A DNA stretch of 64,000 nucleotides from positions 6,044,001 through 6,108,000 of the forward strand of contig BSWB01000008.1 of the NCBI GenBank assembly GCA_033239125.1. The letters are read 5' to 3'. The number at the start of each line of letters is the position of its first letter. Position 1 is the first letter of the stretch. The translations under genes and the position numbers were made by a program. The notes under the pieces are model-generated. The model made no database searches and was not told the origin of the DNA. It saw only the letters and a list, made by a program, of their open reading frames with translations. Positions 21,613 to 34,300 of this stretch are shown here, piece by piece. The DNA is from Fagopyrum homotropicum (taxonomy: Eukaryota; Streptophyta; Magnoliopsida; Caryophyllales; Polygonaceae).

Positions 21613-24600
21613 TCTCACCCCCTAAAAACAAGTTTTGTCCCGAAACTTGCAAAATTCCAGAGTCTCTCGGACCCATAAGCCGAGGTATAACTCTCACTCT
21701 TTCTATCGGAGGTATCACATCTCAGTACAAAAGATCACATCCTATAACAATATATAATCCTCAAACATCAACATGGAGGATTCATCAACTCCAGAAGACA
21801 GGGCCATAACGCTACCCAAAGGCGTAGAGGAATCACATCTCTCGCCATACCACATCACAAGGCATAGAGGAAGCACATCTCTAGCCAGAACATCCCACAG
21901 GCATAGAGGAAATACGTCTTTAGCCAAACCATAAATTTATATATCGCATGGAAGAATCACATCTCCACTGAAACTATGTCCATCAAGGTAGCATGGAGGA
22001 AAGAACCATCTCCAGCTGAATCCTAATCACACTCAAATAGCATGGAGGAAAGAACCATCTCCAGCTATAAATATAAAACATACTCAGATAGCATGGAGGA
22101 AATAATCATCTCCAGCTATAGCATACATCACGCTAGCACATCAAAACTACTAAGAGCATCCATCACCTCATAGCTAGCATGGCAAAAACACATCATAGCA
22201 TATAAGCACATAAGCACAACATTCATCAAGATAGCACTAAGGTATACTCGTGCTCCCACAAGTGGGTCTGTCCCAACATATACTTTGGATAGTTCCTCAG
22301 GATACTATCCTTAGTCTCTCACATAGCTTCTTCAGGTCCTCATCTTGACCACGATGTCCTCAATATGGGAATGTCTTTCGAATGCAAGCGTCTCATATCT
22401 CATTCCCATAATGTAACCAAATGCTCAACAAAGATGTGGTTCATCTTAACCACTCGATCATCATAACTCGCAAAGTGTCTTAAATCTGGCATACACTCCC
22501 TTAGTTGAGACACAAGAAACACTGGGTGAACATCCTCTAACATCAGAGGTAAAGTTAAACATCATCCTGCCTTCACAATACTGATCAAGTTCTCAAATAG
22601 ACCGGCATATTGGAAACTCAGTTCCCCTTCTAGGACAACAGGCCTGATGTTCCACAGCGGAGATACTCTCAGCTGAACATGAACTCTAAATCTAAATTGT
22701 AGAGGTCAATGCCTCTTGTCTGCATACGATATCTGGCAACTCTGTATAGCCAGTATTCTTCCTTTAATCTTCGTTACTTGAACTATCAAATCCTGAATCT
22801 GGTCAGGTTTTATTCCACTACTACTGCTAGGCTCTTCTCAACATAAAGGTGGATGGCATCTACATCAATACAGCGCCTCATAAGGGCATCCCAGAAGATA
22901 AACGTCAATCACTATTATATAATAACTCGGTAATGGGAGGTAATCTAACTATCCACATTTCAAATTCAACTTACAACTTATAAGAGACCCTTAAGATCTA
23001 GATGGTCCTCTCTAACTGGCCATCTGTCTAGGGGTGAAGTGTAGTCATGAAGTATAGACTCATCCTTCAAAGCAGTCTGTATCTGCTGCCCAAAATCTCA
23101 AAGTAAAAACGTCAAGCTCGATCAGATATGATCATTCTCGGTACATCATGGAGTCTCACATTTACCTAGTGTACTCCTCCACCAATCCATTTCTTGACCA
23201 CGTCTCTCTGATAAGAATGAAACGTGTCAACTTCATTAATCTGTCACCAACAATCCAGATGACCTCAATCTTCTACTGGGTCACAATCCCATAACAAAGT
23301 CCATAGAGATGTCCTCCCAATCCTACTACTGCACTGGTAGTGGATGGGGCTTATCTCTTGATCAGAATGTTCTATCTGGATCTGTTGACAAGTCACACCC
23401 TGTATCACAATTCTGGTCACATTGGCTTCAATCTTCTAAATCCATATAATTGTCTCACCTCATGGTACCTCTGATTCGTACATGGACGTACTAGGGAGGT
23501 GTACAATAAGTGTACTGTAAGACTCTCTATCTCTACTCTGCATCAACAGGTACACAAAAGCGATCATGGCGCTTCATCACTCCATCTACTCTAATGAAGA
23601 ACTATGGTGCCTCATTACGAGACATCCTCTCTTGATCTTCATCAAGGTCAAGCAGGTCCCTTGCTTCTGTTGGACCTCATCCAACAGACCAGGTAGAACC
23701 TCTTAGGTATGACTGGGTATCCTCATCAAAGAACTAGTTATCCAACTCTAGCTAACCTAGATCTCTGTGACTGAGGCTGAACTATCAGTCTTGCAATCAT
23801 CTTCTCTTGGAGCGTCTTTCAATTCAAGTTATCACCGAAAAGGTTCAACTTATTTCCGACTCCTATGGTCTGTGAAAACCTAACATGTGATATCATGTAG
23901 GTACTATCTTCAATCATAGAGGCTAGAACTACTACTACTAACTCTAAATCATGAGTCAGGTAGTCCTCCTCATCCGTCTTCAGCCGTAAACACACATATC
24001 AACTACTCTACTCCTCTGTAATACTACACACGTCTCAAACTTAGTTGAGATGTATCACCGTAAGTCACGGGATCCCCTGAATCTTCTGACTATAACAGAA
24101 TGGAAGTAGAGGTCAAGTGCCTCTACAATTCTTTAAAACTCTAGTATACTACTTGACAACACTATCTAGTGGTCCTTCTCAAAAGACTCATAAGTAGATA
24201 CACATTCACATAAAATTTTTCCTTCAAGCATTGGTAGTAATCAGCTGATCCGGGAAAACAATGCATTCCTTAAAGTTCATCATATCGTCTATGTTACAAT
24301 ATACTAAATCCTCGCTAGGTCAGTCATGATTCCATGGGCGGAAATAGTGTGGCCTAAGAAGGCTACCACTAGCATCTCAACTCACATTTAGAGAGCGTAG
24401 CATATAGCTCTCTACCTCTCAAAATCTGCAGAACAGTCCTTAGACAATCGGTCTACCACTCTCAGCTATCAGAGTATACCGATATGTCATCAATGAAGAT
24501 CACCACAACAAGATCAAGGAAAAAGATACTATTCATTAACTCTTTAAAGGTTGTTAAGGCATTCATGAGCCCCAATCGCATCACTACATCCCGTAGTGTC

Positions 24601-26355
24601 CATAATGGCACAAAAGCCTGTCTTATATACATCTTGCTCTCTCACCCTTCATTGGTGATATCCTGAGCACAAGGGAATCCTGAAAAACACAAATACTTCT
24701 TGAAGCTAACTCAACAGATCATCATACTGAACATGGAACACAAGCTAGGGCAAAAGAAGCCCGTCTCAGTCAACTCTTGAAGTTGTCAGTTACAATATAT
24801 CAACAAGAACCATATAATATGGGTCTTCGAATCAGTCTCGTATCATACTTCAACTCGATAACAAGGTCCACCCTCTGCTGAGGTGGTAACTAGGCAATCC
24901 AGTTACACGTCTATAAACCCATAAACCACTGGAACATCTTCCAACGTGGAACTTTCTTCTTCGGAGCATAACAACAGGGAACACCACTTCCTTGTGTTAT
25001 CATCTTTACTGCTCATATGGCACAAATGACAAGACTCGTCTTTCCAAGGGTCATAGCCTCGGAAGGCTTCTATCTCACAATCTCAAAGGAGACTAGAACA
25101 ATCTTTCAACTGATATCTAACATGACATGATATCTATTCCTCCAAACCTTACACATAGTGACTTCCTCATGCACCTACAGCATGACAAAGAAGTCTATAA
25201 ACCATACACAGGTCCCTGAATAAATGGGACAAACACATATCTCGCGGGTACCTCAGACCCGTAACTAGTAATCTTGTAAAGGAAAGTCTACCTCTTACTA
25301 TTTCCACAGTCCACTATTAACGCATGCATCGAAACACAAGAAGTGCATAGCACTCACAACAAGCAAAACTCCACTAGGTAAACCATTAACAAGAATGGTA
25401 CCTGTACATCTAATGCTAGAAGCTCCACTACATATCATCATTCAATCTTGGATCCATGCTCCTCAGGTATCACTGAGGTCATTGCCATAGCCTCCACTTC
25501 CACTCTTTCTGCACCGGAAAGAGGAAGGTATTGTTGAGAAGAAATATTGTCTTGCTGGCAGAAAAGGGCCAGATGGCCTAGTTCACCATAGGTGAAGCAA
25601 GCTATCGGGGCCAAAGGGCACTAAGAATGCAAATGATCCGGATAACCACAGTTGAAACATAATCGTCTCATCCTTGCACACTGTGCAGCTAAAGGGTATC
25701 TTGATCTTTGTCGTCCACCTTTCATGATCTTACACAGGGAGGGAACTGGTAAAGGCAGCGCCTTGCCGTGTCGACAGAACTTTGCTCTATGCCCTGCTTT
25801 ACCACACGTAAAGCATATGATGGGCGCCTTTGGGCACACAGCTCACTGGTGTCCAAACTTCGCACAATTAAAACACTGTAGTTCCTTGTCAATCGTCTTC
25901 ATGGCCATAAGACCACTTGATTATCCTACGATCTGACTTGGTTCACCATTCATCATCTTTGCTTCTCCACTAATTGATCCAGTCCATTTCTTTTTCTCTA
26001 ATCTTGAATCTTCAATTGGTCTTACCGACGTTGGTAAATCTGGTGTAGGTATACCCGCTATCACAGCCTCATAAACTTGCTGCATAAATTCTTGAAACTC
26101 AGATCTGCTCATGGAGACATGATCAGCCTCTTCAAACTCGTTCTCTGCCATAGGCAAAACAACAACGGAAACTGGTCCCTGACTTGACGTGACTGGAGGA
26201 AGAGGAGGTGTACCCCTACCTCGTCCCACTACAGATACTGCTCTAGTCTGAGCCATCTGTAGAATATACACACCTAAACTTACAAGGCTATATATATGCC
26301 ATATGTATCGATATATATATATATATAATACATCCACACAGTCCATAATACACAC

Positions 26356-26358
<3 letters not shown>

Positions 26359-26425
<67 letters not shown>
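26359..26425. repeat. (AT)n microsatellite
   Basis: About 33 uninterrupted AT dinucleotides in the leader of Tekay N, between primer site and gag. Confidence 0.95.
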
Positions 26426-26427
<2 letters not shown>

Positions 26428-26587
26428 ACGTTGTAGAGATCAATGGCAGAGGTGACGACTTCTCGTACATTCTAACCCAAAACCACACTTAAAACCAAAA
26501 ACGTTGTAAAACGTCAGACCCCATGTGGGTTCTGTTTCTTTTACCTATCAGACCTTATTGTAGGTAACAAGTGCTATTGTTGTCAAC

Positions 26588-26603
26588 CTGGGCTCTGATA
26601 CCA
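26588..26603 (-). other. Initiator tRNA-Met primer-binding site of Tekay N
   Basis: Sense TGGTATCAGAGCCCAG, four bases inside the 5' LTR; the first 13 nt match the usual plant iMet primer site. This fixes the element's minus orientation. Confidence 0.88.
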
Positions 26604-26607
26604 ACTC

Positions 26608-28081
26608 TGTAACACTTCGAATCTGACTCGGGATGCCACATTGGGCTAAGATCTCACAATGGATCCTGACCCTAGCTTGACAACAAGTTCACTGGACCTT
26701 ACAACATGGCACTGACATATGTAAAACAAATACATAAAACGGTATAACTTTTCAACCAAAGGTAAAACCACAACATAGCCGAGTATATAGAACGACATCC
26801 TCACACAGGAGGTACAAAAGATCATCCCCACGCAGGAAGGAAACACAACAAACCCAACCAACCACATAATGTACGAGAGTCCTCGGCCTGTCACCCTGCC
26901 AAATCACTCAGCAACGCTTAACCTACCAACATCTATAACACGGTATGAAACCGTTAGCTAACCATACATATATAAGGTAATACATAAGCACAAACACAAT
27001 CATGAAAGATAAACACATCAGCATGCTATAACACATTTACCCATTTTATCATCTTTTACAAAGGTCATTCACTCAAATCGCATAGATATAATATATATGA
27101 AACTAGGTGACATGAGGACCGATACATCCTCGCCTCTGAGCCTGCTAGCCAGTTGTACTAGTATCGGTCACACAATCCGTGTACCCTATGGGAGTGGCTT
27201 GCGCCCTTCCTGTAAACCGGTCTGGCCTGACATCAAAGAACCTCCCAGACTCCACGGCGGGATGAAAGGGAAAGGTTATCACAGCCACGTAGTGGGGCAA
27301 TCAATAAAACATAGGTCGGTATATACGACATCACATGCTATCATAGAAAACATACAAAGCACACACCACTCATGCAAACACCCAATATAAGGATGGCAGC
27401 TAAATAAGTCCTACGGACTTACCTCAACCTCGAACACAGCTCAAACACAACAACCTCCAATCCTGAGAGAGGGGCACTACCTAATAACAAGGCATAAAGA
27501 TATATCAACCTCTATTCATCAAAGGGGTCACACCTAGACCCAAAGGGATCTATGAGGATCATACTCAATCTCACAACCTCAATCAACATCAACCTAAGTC
27601 CTTAAAGCCGTACAAGGCATAAACCGATCATAACCTCAACCAAACACATCCTCACACATCTAGCATGATCCTATACACTCATACTAGGTAAGGAGGGAAC
27701 AAAGGCATCCTAAGGAAAGCCTAGAAGCAACACACACCTGCAGAACCAAGTGCAGCACCAAGCTGGTGCAGGTGGCCGCAGAGGCGGCTAAGAGATGGCG
27801 CAGGGGCGGCTCACTGCTGGCGCAGGGGCGGTCCAGAGATGGCGCAGGGGCGGCTGGTGTGCAGAGACACACCACTTCAGCTCCTTCTTCACTCCTTTCT
27901 TCGATTCCGTTACTCCTTCTTCGTCCAACACATATACATAAGAAACATACATATATATACATCAACATAAGCCAATCAAGGCTGGAACAAGATCCAAACC
28001 TAAGGATCTAAGCTAACATAAGGAAAGAGATGAAGAGATGAAGAGAAAGGGAAGGAAAGAAGAAAAGCCATGGAAGCTTAC
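26608..28081 (-). repeat. 5' LTR of Tekay N, inner part (split by element 2)
   Basis: Starts TGTAACACTTCG and parallels 8319-9780. A GC-rich word cluster (cgcaggggcggc repeated at about 25-bp intervals) is at 27775-27862. It is interrupted after the TSD cttac (28077-28081) and resumes at 39304/39309. Confidence 0.88.
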
Positions 28082-29911
28082 TGATAACACGATTTATGAC
28101 GTAGTTTAGGTAATCATTTAGATAGAATTCTCACTCATTCATGCATGGTTTAGCACTAGTTCACGACGTTTTGCACTCAATTCATGTACTTTGTCGAGAT
28201 AGACGTCTACACGGGCTTGTGCGTTGTTTTATAGGTATTTCGAGAGATTTAGGAGCTAAAACGATACGTTTGAGGATCGTTCATCTAGATGACACACCCT
28301 CGGACTCATTAGGACACAAGCTAAAGGCTAAGGAGGACTCATGGAGCCTTGCCAACACTTGCCATGCACCAAACCACAGCTTAATGATCCAACGCGAAGT
28401 TTCTGCACAGAATCACGGTTCTCTGACACTCCACGGCCATGGAATCACCCGTGGATTTTGCCAGATTCTCGTGACAGCTGTGCCACGACTCTCATGGCCA
28501 GCTCATGCAAGTTTGTTATAAAAGTGGTCCTTCATGGGTTGTGAGAGGTATCTTGGAGCAGCTCTCCATTATCCATGACTCTCTAACCAAAAATATTCTC
28601 TCAACAAGAAGCCTTTCTAGGAAGGAAAGTGTCAAAGAGGAAGAAGAAGAAGAGCTCCATTGAAGAGGAGGAGAAGAACACACACCATCACCACACTTGA
28701 TAGTTTTGTAGTGACGAATTCCGGATTCTATTTCTAGAGTTGTATGAATCATTTGAACCTTCCTTTGGAAGGATTGTGAGTTATTCTAATTCTATTTTCA
28801 GCTTGGTTATGTTTTAAGTTCACTTGTCCATCTCTTTTCCTTCATTACCTTGCAAATGGATGTCATGATTTTATGTTTGTTTGTTTCGATTTCTATTATG
28901 AACGTTGTAGGCTAAATTGATGAGGTTCTAGGGTAAGGAAAGGATGGTTATGGCTAGGGCTATGATAGGACGGACTTAGATTTACCTTTGGATGACTTGT
29001 GTGTATGAACGTAGCTGCTGTTATGAATCACGGGTAGTTCTTGTCTGACTACGGCCGTGGTTTAGGTAGAACAAACCGTGATTTTCCCTGGTTCGAAGGA
29101 TCTTGTCTTAGATCTATAGAATGTTGAAATCCTAAGTGTTTGTTGAGTTTAATCTACCCTAGGGTAACCTAGTGTAGTAACTAAGTGTTAGGAGAGACTT
29201 ACCCGGTAATCCTTGCTCTTAGATTCCAAAGATAACAAACCTTAGGTAGTGGTGAGCCTAATAAGCCGCCATTGGATTAGGTGTGCTAGGATAGTTGTTT
29301 AGGACTTTCCTTTCCAAGACTTACCCGGTAAGGATAGGTTAGACTCCTAACTAACAATCCGGTTTGTGTAGAATTCCTATCCTTAGGTTCTTAGAGACTT
29401 ACCCGGTAATGAGACCTTAGGAGTGGACTAGTTGGACATGAGACCTACCCGGTAATTGATCCCAATTTAGAAACACTTAATCCCAACATATCATAGTTAA
29501 TCAAAGGAATGAATAGATAACTTGAGTCCTATGCCATAACCGGAACTTCCAACCCCTAGAATCCGTCTTTTCTTTCTTTGATCATTATCTTGATTAGTTT
29601 GTTTATTTGTGTTGATTCTTAGTTTAGTTTGATTGTTTACTTTGCATGAATTGTGATCTTCGATTGATCACCAAAAACCAACTAAAAACATTTGAGATTT
29701 TAATTTCTTTATTTCTTTCTTTTCTTTCAACCTAGATCTTTACGAAACTCAATCACAATTTGAATCAATTTCACCTTAGTCTTTGTGTTCGACCTCGGAA
29801 TACTATCCCTTCTATAAACGTCCCGTACACTGCGGGTTTCGCTAGATAGTTAGGATTTAGTTCGAGTTATAAATTTAAAACCCATTTGCGCATCACGATC
29901 TTAGCGTAACA
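28082..29911 (+). repeat. 5' LTR of element 2
   Basis: 1830 bp, TGATAACACG...TAGCGTAACA. TATAAAAG at 28517-28524; word clusters at 28411-28463 (just upstream of TATA) and 29025-29092; four copies of GAGACTTACCCGGTAA or close variants at 29194, 29316, 29394 and 29440. Confidence 0.93.
28517..28524 (+). promoter_or_regulatory. TATA box in the 5' LTR of element 2
   Basis: TATAAAAG followed by TGGTCC, conserved with element 1; the same box is at 37912-37919 in the 3' LTR. It probably drives genomic RNA. Confidence 0.65.
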
Positions 29912-30148
29912 AGTTTTGGCGCCGTTGCCGGGGACTAGGTCTAGATTGAGTCTATTTTGTGATTGATTATTAGTGTAGATCTTTCTTGTTGCTTTTGATC
30001 TCTTTTTGGTTTGTGTCTTTGCTTTTCAGGACATCTATTACTCTTTAGGTGTATGCGAAGGTCTCGTGGCAAGGATTTAGCTCCATTCGATCCCGAACCG
30101 GAGAAAACCCTTCGATCTAGATCCAAGAGCATCCGAAAACAGAAAGAG
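29912..30148 (+). other. Leader and tRNA-Asp primer-binding site of element 2 (29917-29934)
   Basis: TGGCGCCGTTGCCGGGGA is an exact complement of the tRNA-Asp 3' end. From 30050 the frame of gag is already open with its own ATG (MRRSRGKDLAPFDPEPEKTL), a conserved N-terminal extension. Confidence 0.92.
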
Positions 30149-31341
30149 ATGGCCGGTAGAAATCTCCAAGCTGAGTTGGATGAAGCCTTAGAGTAAATAA
30201 GGCTAAGAGATGAACTCTTGGAGGAAGAAAGGAGACTTGCCAATGAGAGGCAAGAGGAAACTAGGAGGGAGATTGATGAGATTAGGCAAGCCCTTGTTCA
30301 AGGAGAGCTTAATCGCCGACAACCTCCACCTCCTCCACCACAACCGCAGCTGGCGGCTAATGTTAGGGTTGCGCCCATTGCCATTGAAGAGCCACAAACC
30401 CTAGGGAGACGTATGGATCCGGCACAAAGAGCACACCGTCCGGGTGTGAACTTAGGAGATCCCGCAGCCCACAACTATGAGCTCCGCCCTCAAGTTCTAC
30501 AAATGATCCGGCATAATCAATTTGGAGGGATGGAAGGAGAGTCTCCTCATCAACATTTCATGAATTATGAGATCTTGATGGAGACTCTTAGACCGCCAAG
30601 ATTGGAGAGCAACAACCATAAGCTAAGGGCTTTCTCCTTCTCTCTTAAGGATAAAGCCTTAGCTTGGTATCAATCTATTCCACAAGGGCGAGTTGGTACT
30701 TGGGAGGAGATGACAACCGAGTTTTTGACTAAGTTCTTCCCACCTTCCAAGACTACCGAGTTAAGAGGGAAGATCAATGCCTTCGTGATGAAGGATAGAG
30801 AGAGTTTATTCAAGTCTTGGGAGAGGTTCAAAGATCTTCTCCTTGATTGTCCACACCATGGCATACCGAAAATTGAGCTATTGGAGATCTACTTCAAAGG
30901 ACTTGATGAAGATAGCCAATTCAAGCTCCAATCTCTTTCCGGTGGGACATTTATGGAGAAGCATGTAGATGAAGCTTGGGAGTTTGTGGAGAAGCAAGCT
31001 CTAGTGATTGAGAAGTACTCCCATAGGAAGAGTGAAGGAAGAAAAGCGGGAGCATATGAGGTGAGTGAGGTCACCATGAGCAATTTCAAGCTTGACGCCA
31101 TCAACAACGAGTTGAAGTCCTTGAGGGAGTTGTGTGCTACAACTTTGAAGAACCAAGCAACTCCTCAAGTGCTTCCACAAGCCAACTTGTCTTCCAAGGA
31201 GGAGGATGTGAATTATATGGGAAGGGGCAACTTCAACAATTACCAAGGCCCAAGGAGTTTTAACAACAACGGCAATTCAACAATTACCGGCCCAACCACA
31301 ACCATCCCGGATTTTCTTACTCTAACCCGGATGGAGCCTTG
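30149..31341 (+). pseudogene. gag of element 2 (nonsense codon and 1-bp frameshift)
   Basis: ATG at 30149 (MAGRNLQAELDEALE) is followed at 30194-30196 by TAA where element 1 has CAA; the frame then stays open. Gag core words: HNQFGGMEGESPHQHFMNYE, FFPPSKTTELRGKINAFVMK, LLLDCPHHGIPKIELLEIYF and GTFMEKHVDEAWEFVEKQAL. The tail is Asn-rich, without a zinc knuckle. One base is missing at about 31270 (aacaac|ggcaattc; element 1 has aacaaccggcaattc), so gag ends at TGA 31340-31342 while pol continues in the -1 frame. The structural protein of the virus-like particle; this copy would need suppression or complementation. Confidence 0.9.
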
Positions 31342-34300
31342 AACCCTTCCTCCTCCACAAGCACAACACCACCATCAAAAGCTTCACAAGAACCTCCACC
31401 CGGATTTACTCAACCTCCAAAGGATAGAACCGAAATAATGTTTGAGCAATTGCTTGGAAGGTTGAGTGGTCTTAAGAGCACGGTGACTTCAATCTCTAAA
31501 GCTCAAAAAGTTTTGGAAGCACAAGTGTTCCAAAAAGCGGGTGAAGCCCATAGAGACCCGGGAAAGCTTCCCGGAAGAACCGAAGACAACCCAAGAGGCC
31601 AAGTGTTGGCTATCACAACAAGGAGTGGGTTGAGTATGAAAGATCCTTTGCCCAAGGACAATGCTAAGGGAAAGCAAGTAGTGGTAGAAGAGGGAAGGTT
31701 GCAAGAAGATGGAGGCAAGAGCAAGGATGTAGAGCCAACCTATGTGGCACCACCTCCATACAAGCCACCACTACCGTTCCCACAATCAAGAGCAAGAGCT
31801 CGTTTGGACAATCACTTTGGTAAGTTCCTTGAACTAATGTCCAAATTACATATTAACATTCCGTTCATGGATGCCATTTCAGGAATGCCGGCATATGGCA
31901 AGTTTTTGAAAGAAATACTCTCCAACAAAAGGAAGTTGGAGGAGTATGGGGAGATAAGAATGACCAAGAGATCCTCGGAATTGATCCAAACAATGAAGGA
32001 GGAGATGCCTCCCAAGCTAAGAGATCCGGGCTCTTTTTGTGTCCCAATAGGAGTGGGAGATGTGAAGTACGAAGCCCTTTATGATCTTGGAGCGAGTGTA
32101 AGCATCATACCGCTTGCACTTTGCAACAAGGTTGGGCTAGGAGAGCCAAAACTGGTCAAGATGACCCTCTATATGGCGGATCGTTCTATCACTCATCCGG
32201 TTGGGATCTTAGAAGACATCCCGGTGCAACTAGGAGGATTCTATGTGCCAACTGATTTTGTGGTCTTGGACATTCCGGCGGATTATCCGGTTCCCATCAT
32301 CTTAGGAAGACCCTTCCTAGCCACCTCTGGATGCCTAGTGGATTGCAAGAATGGAACTCTCTCTTTCAACATTGGAGAAGAGAACGTCAAGTTCAAGTTA
32401 TCCACAATGACGAAAGGGCCAGCCCTTGATGAGGATGTCTTCAACATAGTCGAGCAAGAGGAATCTAGGGAAATTGTGAGCTCGATCTTGATCAAGGATC
32501 CCTTGGAGAAGGTTCTTGACTTAAGTATGATGAAGGAAGGTGTTGAGGAGGCTTGCAATGAAGAGATCAAGGCCTTGGAAGCATTGGAAGAGGAGCCAAG
32601 AGTTGGATTTGAAAGCCACGAAGAGGTGTTGAACAGCTGCAAGTTCCACGGTCGAGATTTATGTTCCACGGCCGTCAAACTTTCTGGACAACTCCGGGAA
32701 GCAAGCTTAGCAAGAACCACGGCCGTGGAAGTTGAGCAAACCGTGATTCCAGCCGTGGTTTTCCCTGGACTAGTCCTTGATGATGGTCAAGCTTTTAGGA
32801 GCCATGAGGAGTCTTCATTTGTTTTGGATTCATCTCATCCAACCTTATTTGGATCCTCTTCAACCGATAAAGGTCCTCCTTCACTTGAACTTAAACCCCT
32901 CCCCTCTCATTTGAAGTATGCATTTCTTGGTGAAAACTCTACATATCCTGTGATTGTTAATGCATGCTTGAGTGATGATGAACTTGCTAAGTTGTTGCAT
33001 GAACTAAGATTGCATAGGAAAGCCATTGGCTATACTATTGATGATTTGGTTGGCATTAAGCCTTCTTTGTGCATGCATAAGATAATGATGGAAGATAACC
33101 ACAAACCCTCTATTGAACATCAAAGGAGATTGAATCCTATAATGAAAGAGGTAGTCAAAAAGGAAATCATTAAGTTGCTAGATGCGGGAATTATCTACCC
33201 TATCTCAGATAGTAAGTGGGTTAGTCCCGTTCATGTAGTTCCTAAGAAGGGTGGGATGACCGTAGTAACTAATGAGAACAATGAACTAATTCCGACTAGG
33301 ACGGTTACGGGGTGGAGAATGTGCATCGATTATAGGAAGTTGAACATGGTCTCTAGGAAATATCACTTCCCTCTCCCCTTCATTGACCAAATGCTAGAAA
33401 GGTTAGCTCAACACTCTCATTTTTGCTATCTAGATGGCTATAGTGGATTCTTCCAAATCCCTATCCACCCCGATGACCAAGAGAAAACAACCTTTACATA
33501 TCCATGGGGTACCTTTGCATATAGGAGAATGCCATTTGGGTTGTGTAATGCACCCGCCACCTTTCAAAGGTGTATGATGGCTATATTTTCGGAATACATA
33601 GAAAATATCATGGAAGTGTTTATGGATGATTTCTCTGTTTATGGTTCTTCCTTTGATAATTGCTTGGCTAACTTGTCATTAGTATTGCAAAGATGTGAGG
33701 AGACAAATCTTGTCTTGAATTGGGAAAAATGCCACTTCATGGTAAGTGAAGGCATTGTGTTAGGACACTTGGTGTCTAACCGTGGCATTGAGGTTGATAG
33801 GGCCAAAATTGAAACGATAGAGAAGTTGCCGCCACCTACCTCGGTGAAAGGGGTAAGGAGTTTCTTAGGGCATGCCGGTTTTTACCGAAGGTTTATCCAA
33901 GATTTCTCTAAAATTTCTAAGCCTCTCACTAACCTACTAATGAAGGATGTTGATTTTGTCTTTTCCAAAGATTGTCTTGAGGCTTTTTGTAGGTTGAAGA
34001 ACGCCTTGATCTCCGCACCTATCATGCAACCTCCGGATTGGAGTCTACCATTTGCGATCATGTGTGATGCAAGTGATGTAGCCGTTGGGGCTGTTTTGGG
34101 GCAAAGGAAGGATGGGCGCACTCATGCTATTTATTATGCTAGCAAGACGCTAGATGATGCCCAACTCAATTATACTACCACCGAGAAGGAGTTGCTAGCG
34201 GTGGTGTATGCATTTGAGAAGTTCCGCTCATACCTTGTTGGAGCGAAGGTCATAGTTTATACGGATCATGCTGCGATCCGTTATCTACTTACAAAGAAGG

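Larger units (their letters stand above)
21613..26607 (-). pseudogene. Internal region of Tekay N: decayed gag-pol
   Basis: Minus strand. The purine-rich tract lies beside 21613. At 21770-22130 a degenerate repeat of about 45-60 bp (ATGGAGGAA..CATCTCCAGC) also occurs in the 3' region of Tekay C. Integrase remnants are at about 23280-23040 (VRLHDVPRMIISD). An RT remnant lies near 24515-24480 (VVVIFIDDI, the catalytic DD). gag starts at ATG 26256 (MAQTRAVSVVGRGRG) and stops at 25921; zinc-knuckle remnants follow at 25900-25520 (CFNCAKFGHQ; CFTCGKAGHRAKFC; CFNCGYPDH; CFTYGELGHLALFC). The gag core between is absent, and pol is riddled with stops and shifts. The element could not move by its own proteins. 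Confidence 0.82.

Noticed and set aside
26588..26603. Ty1/copia assignment of element N from its initiator Met primer site
   Set aside because: Domain order and the sequences of integrase and zinc knuckles fit Tekay-type gypsy, which use the same primer.
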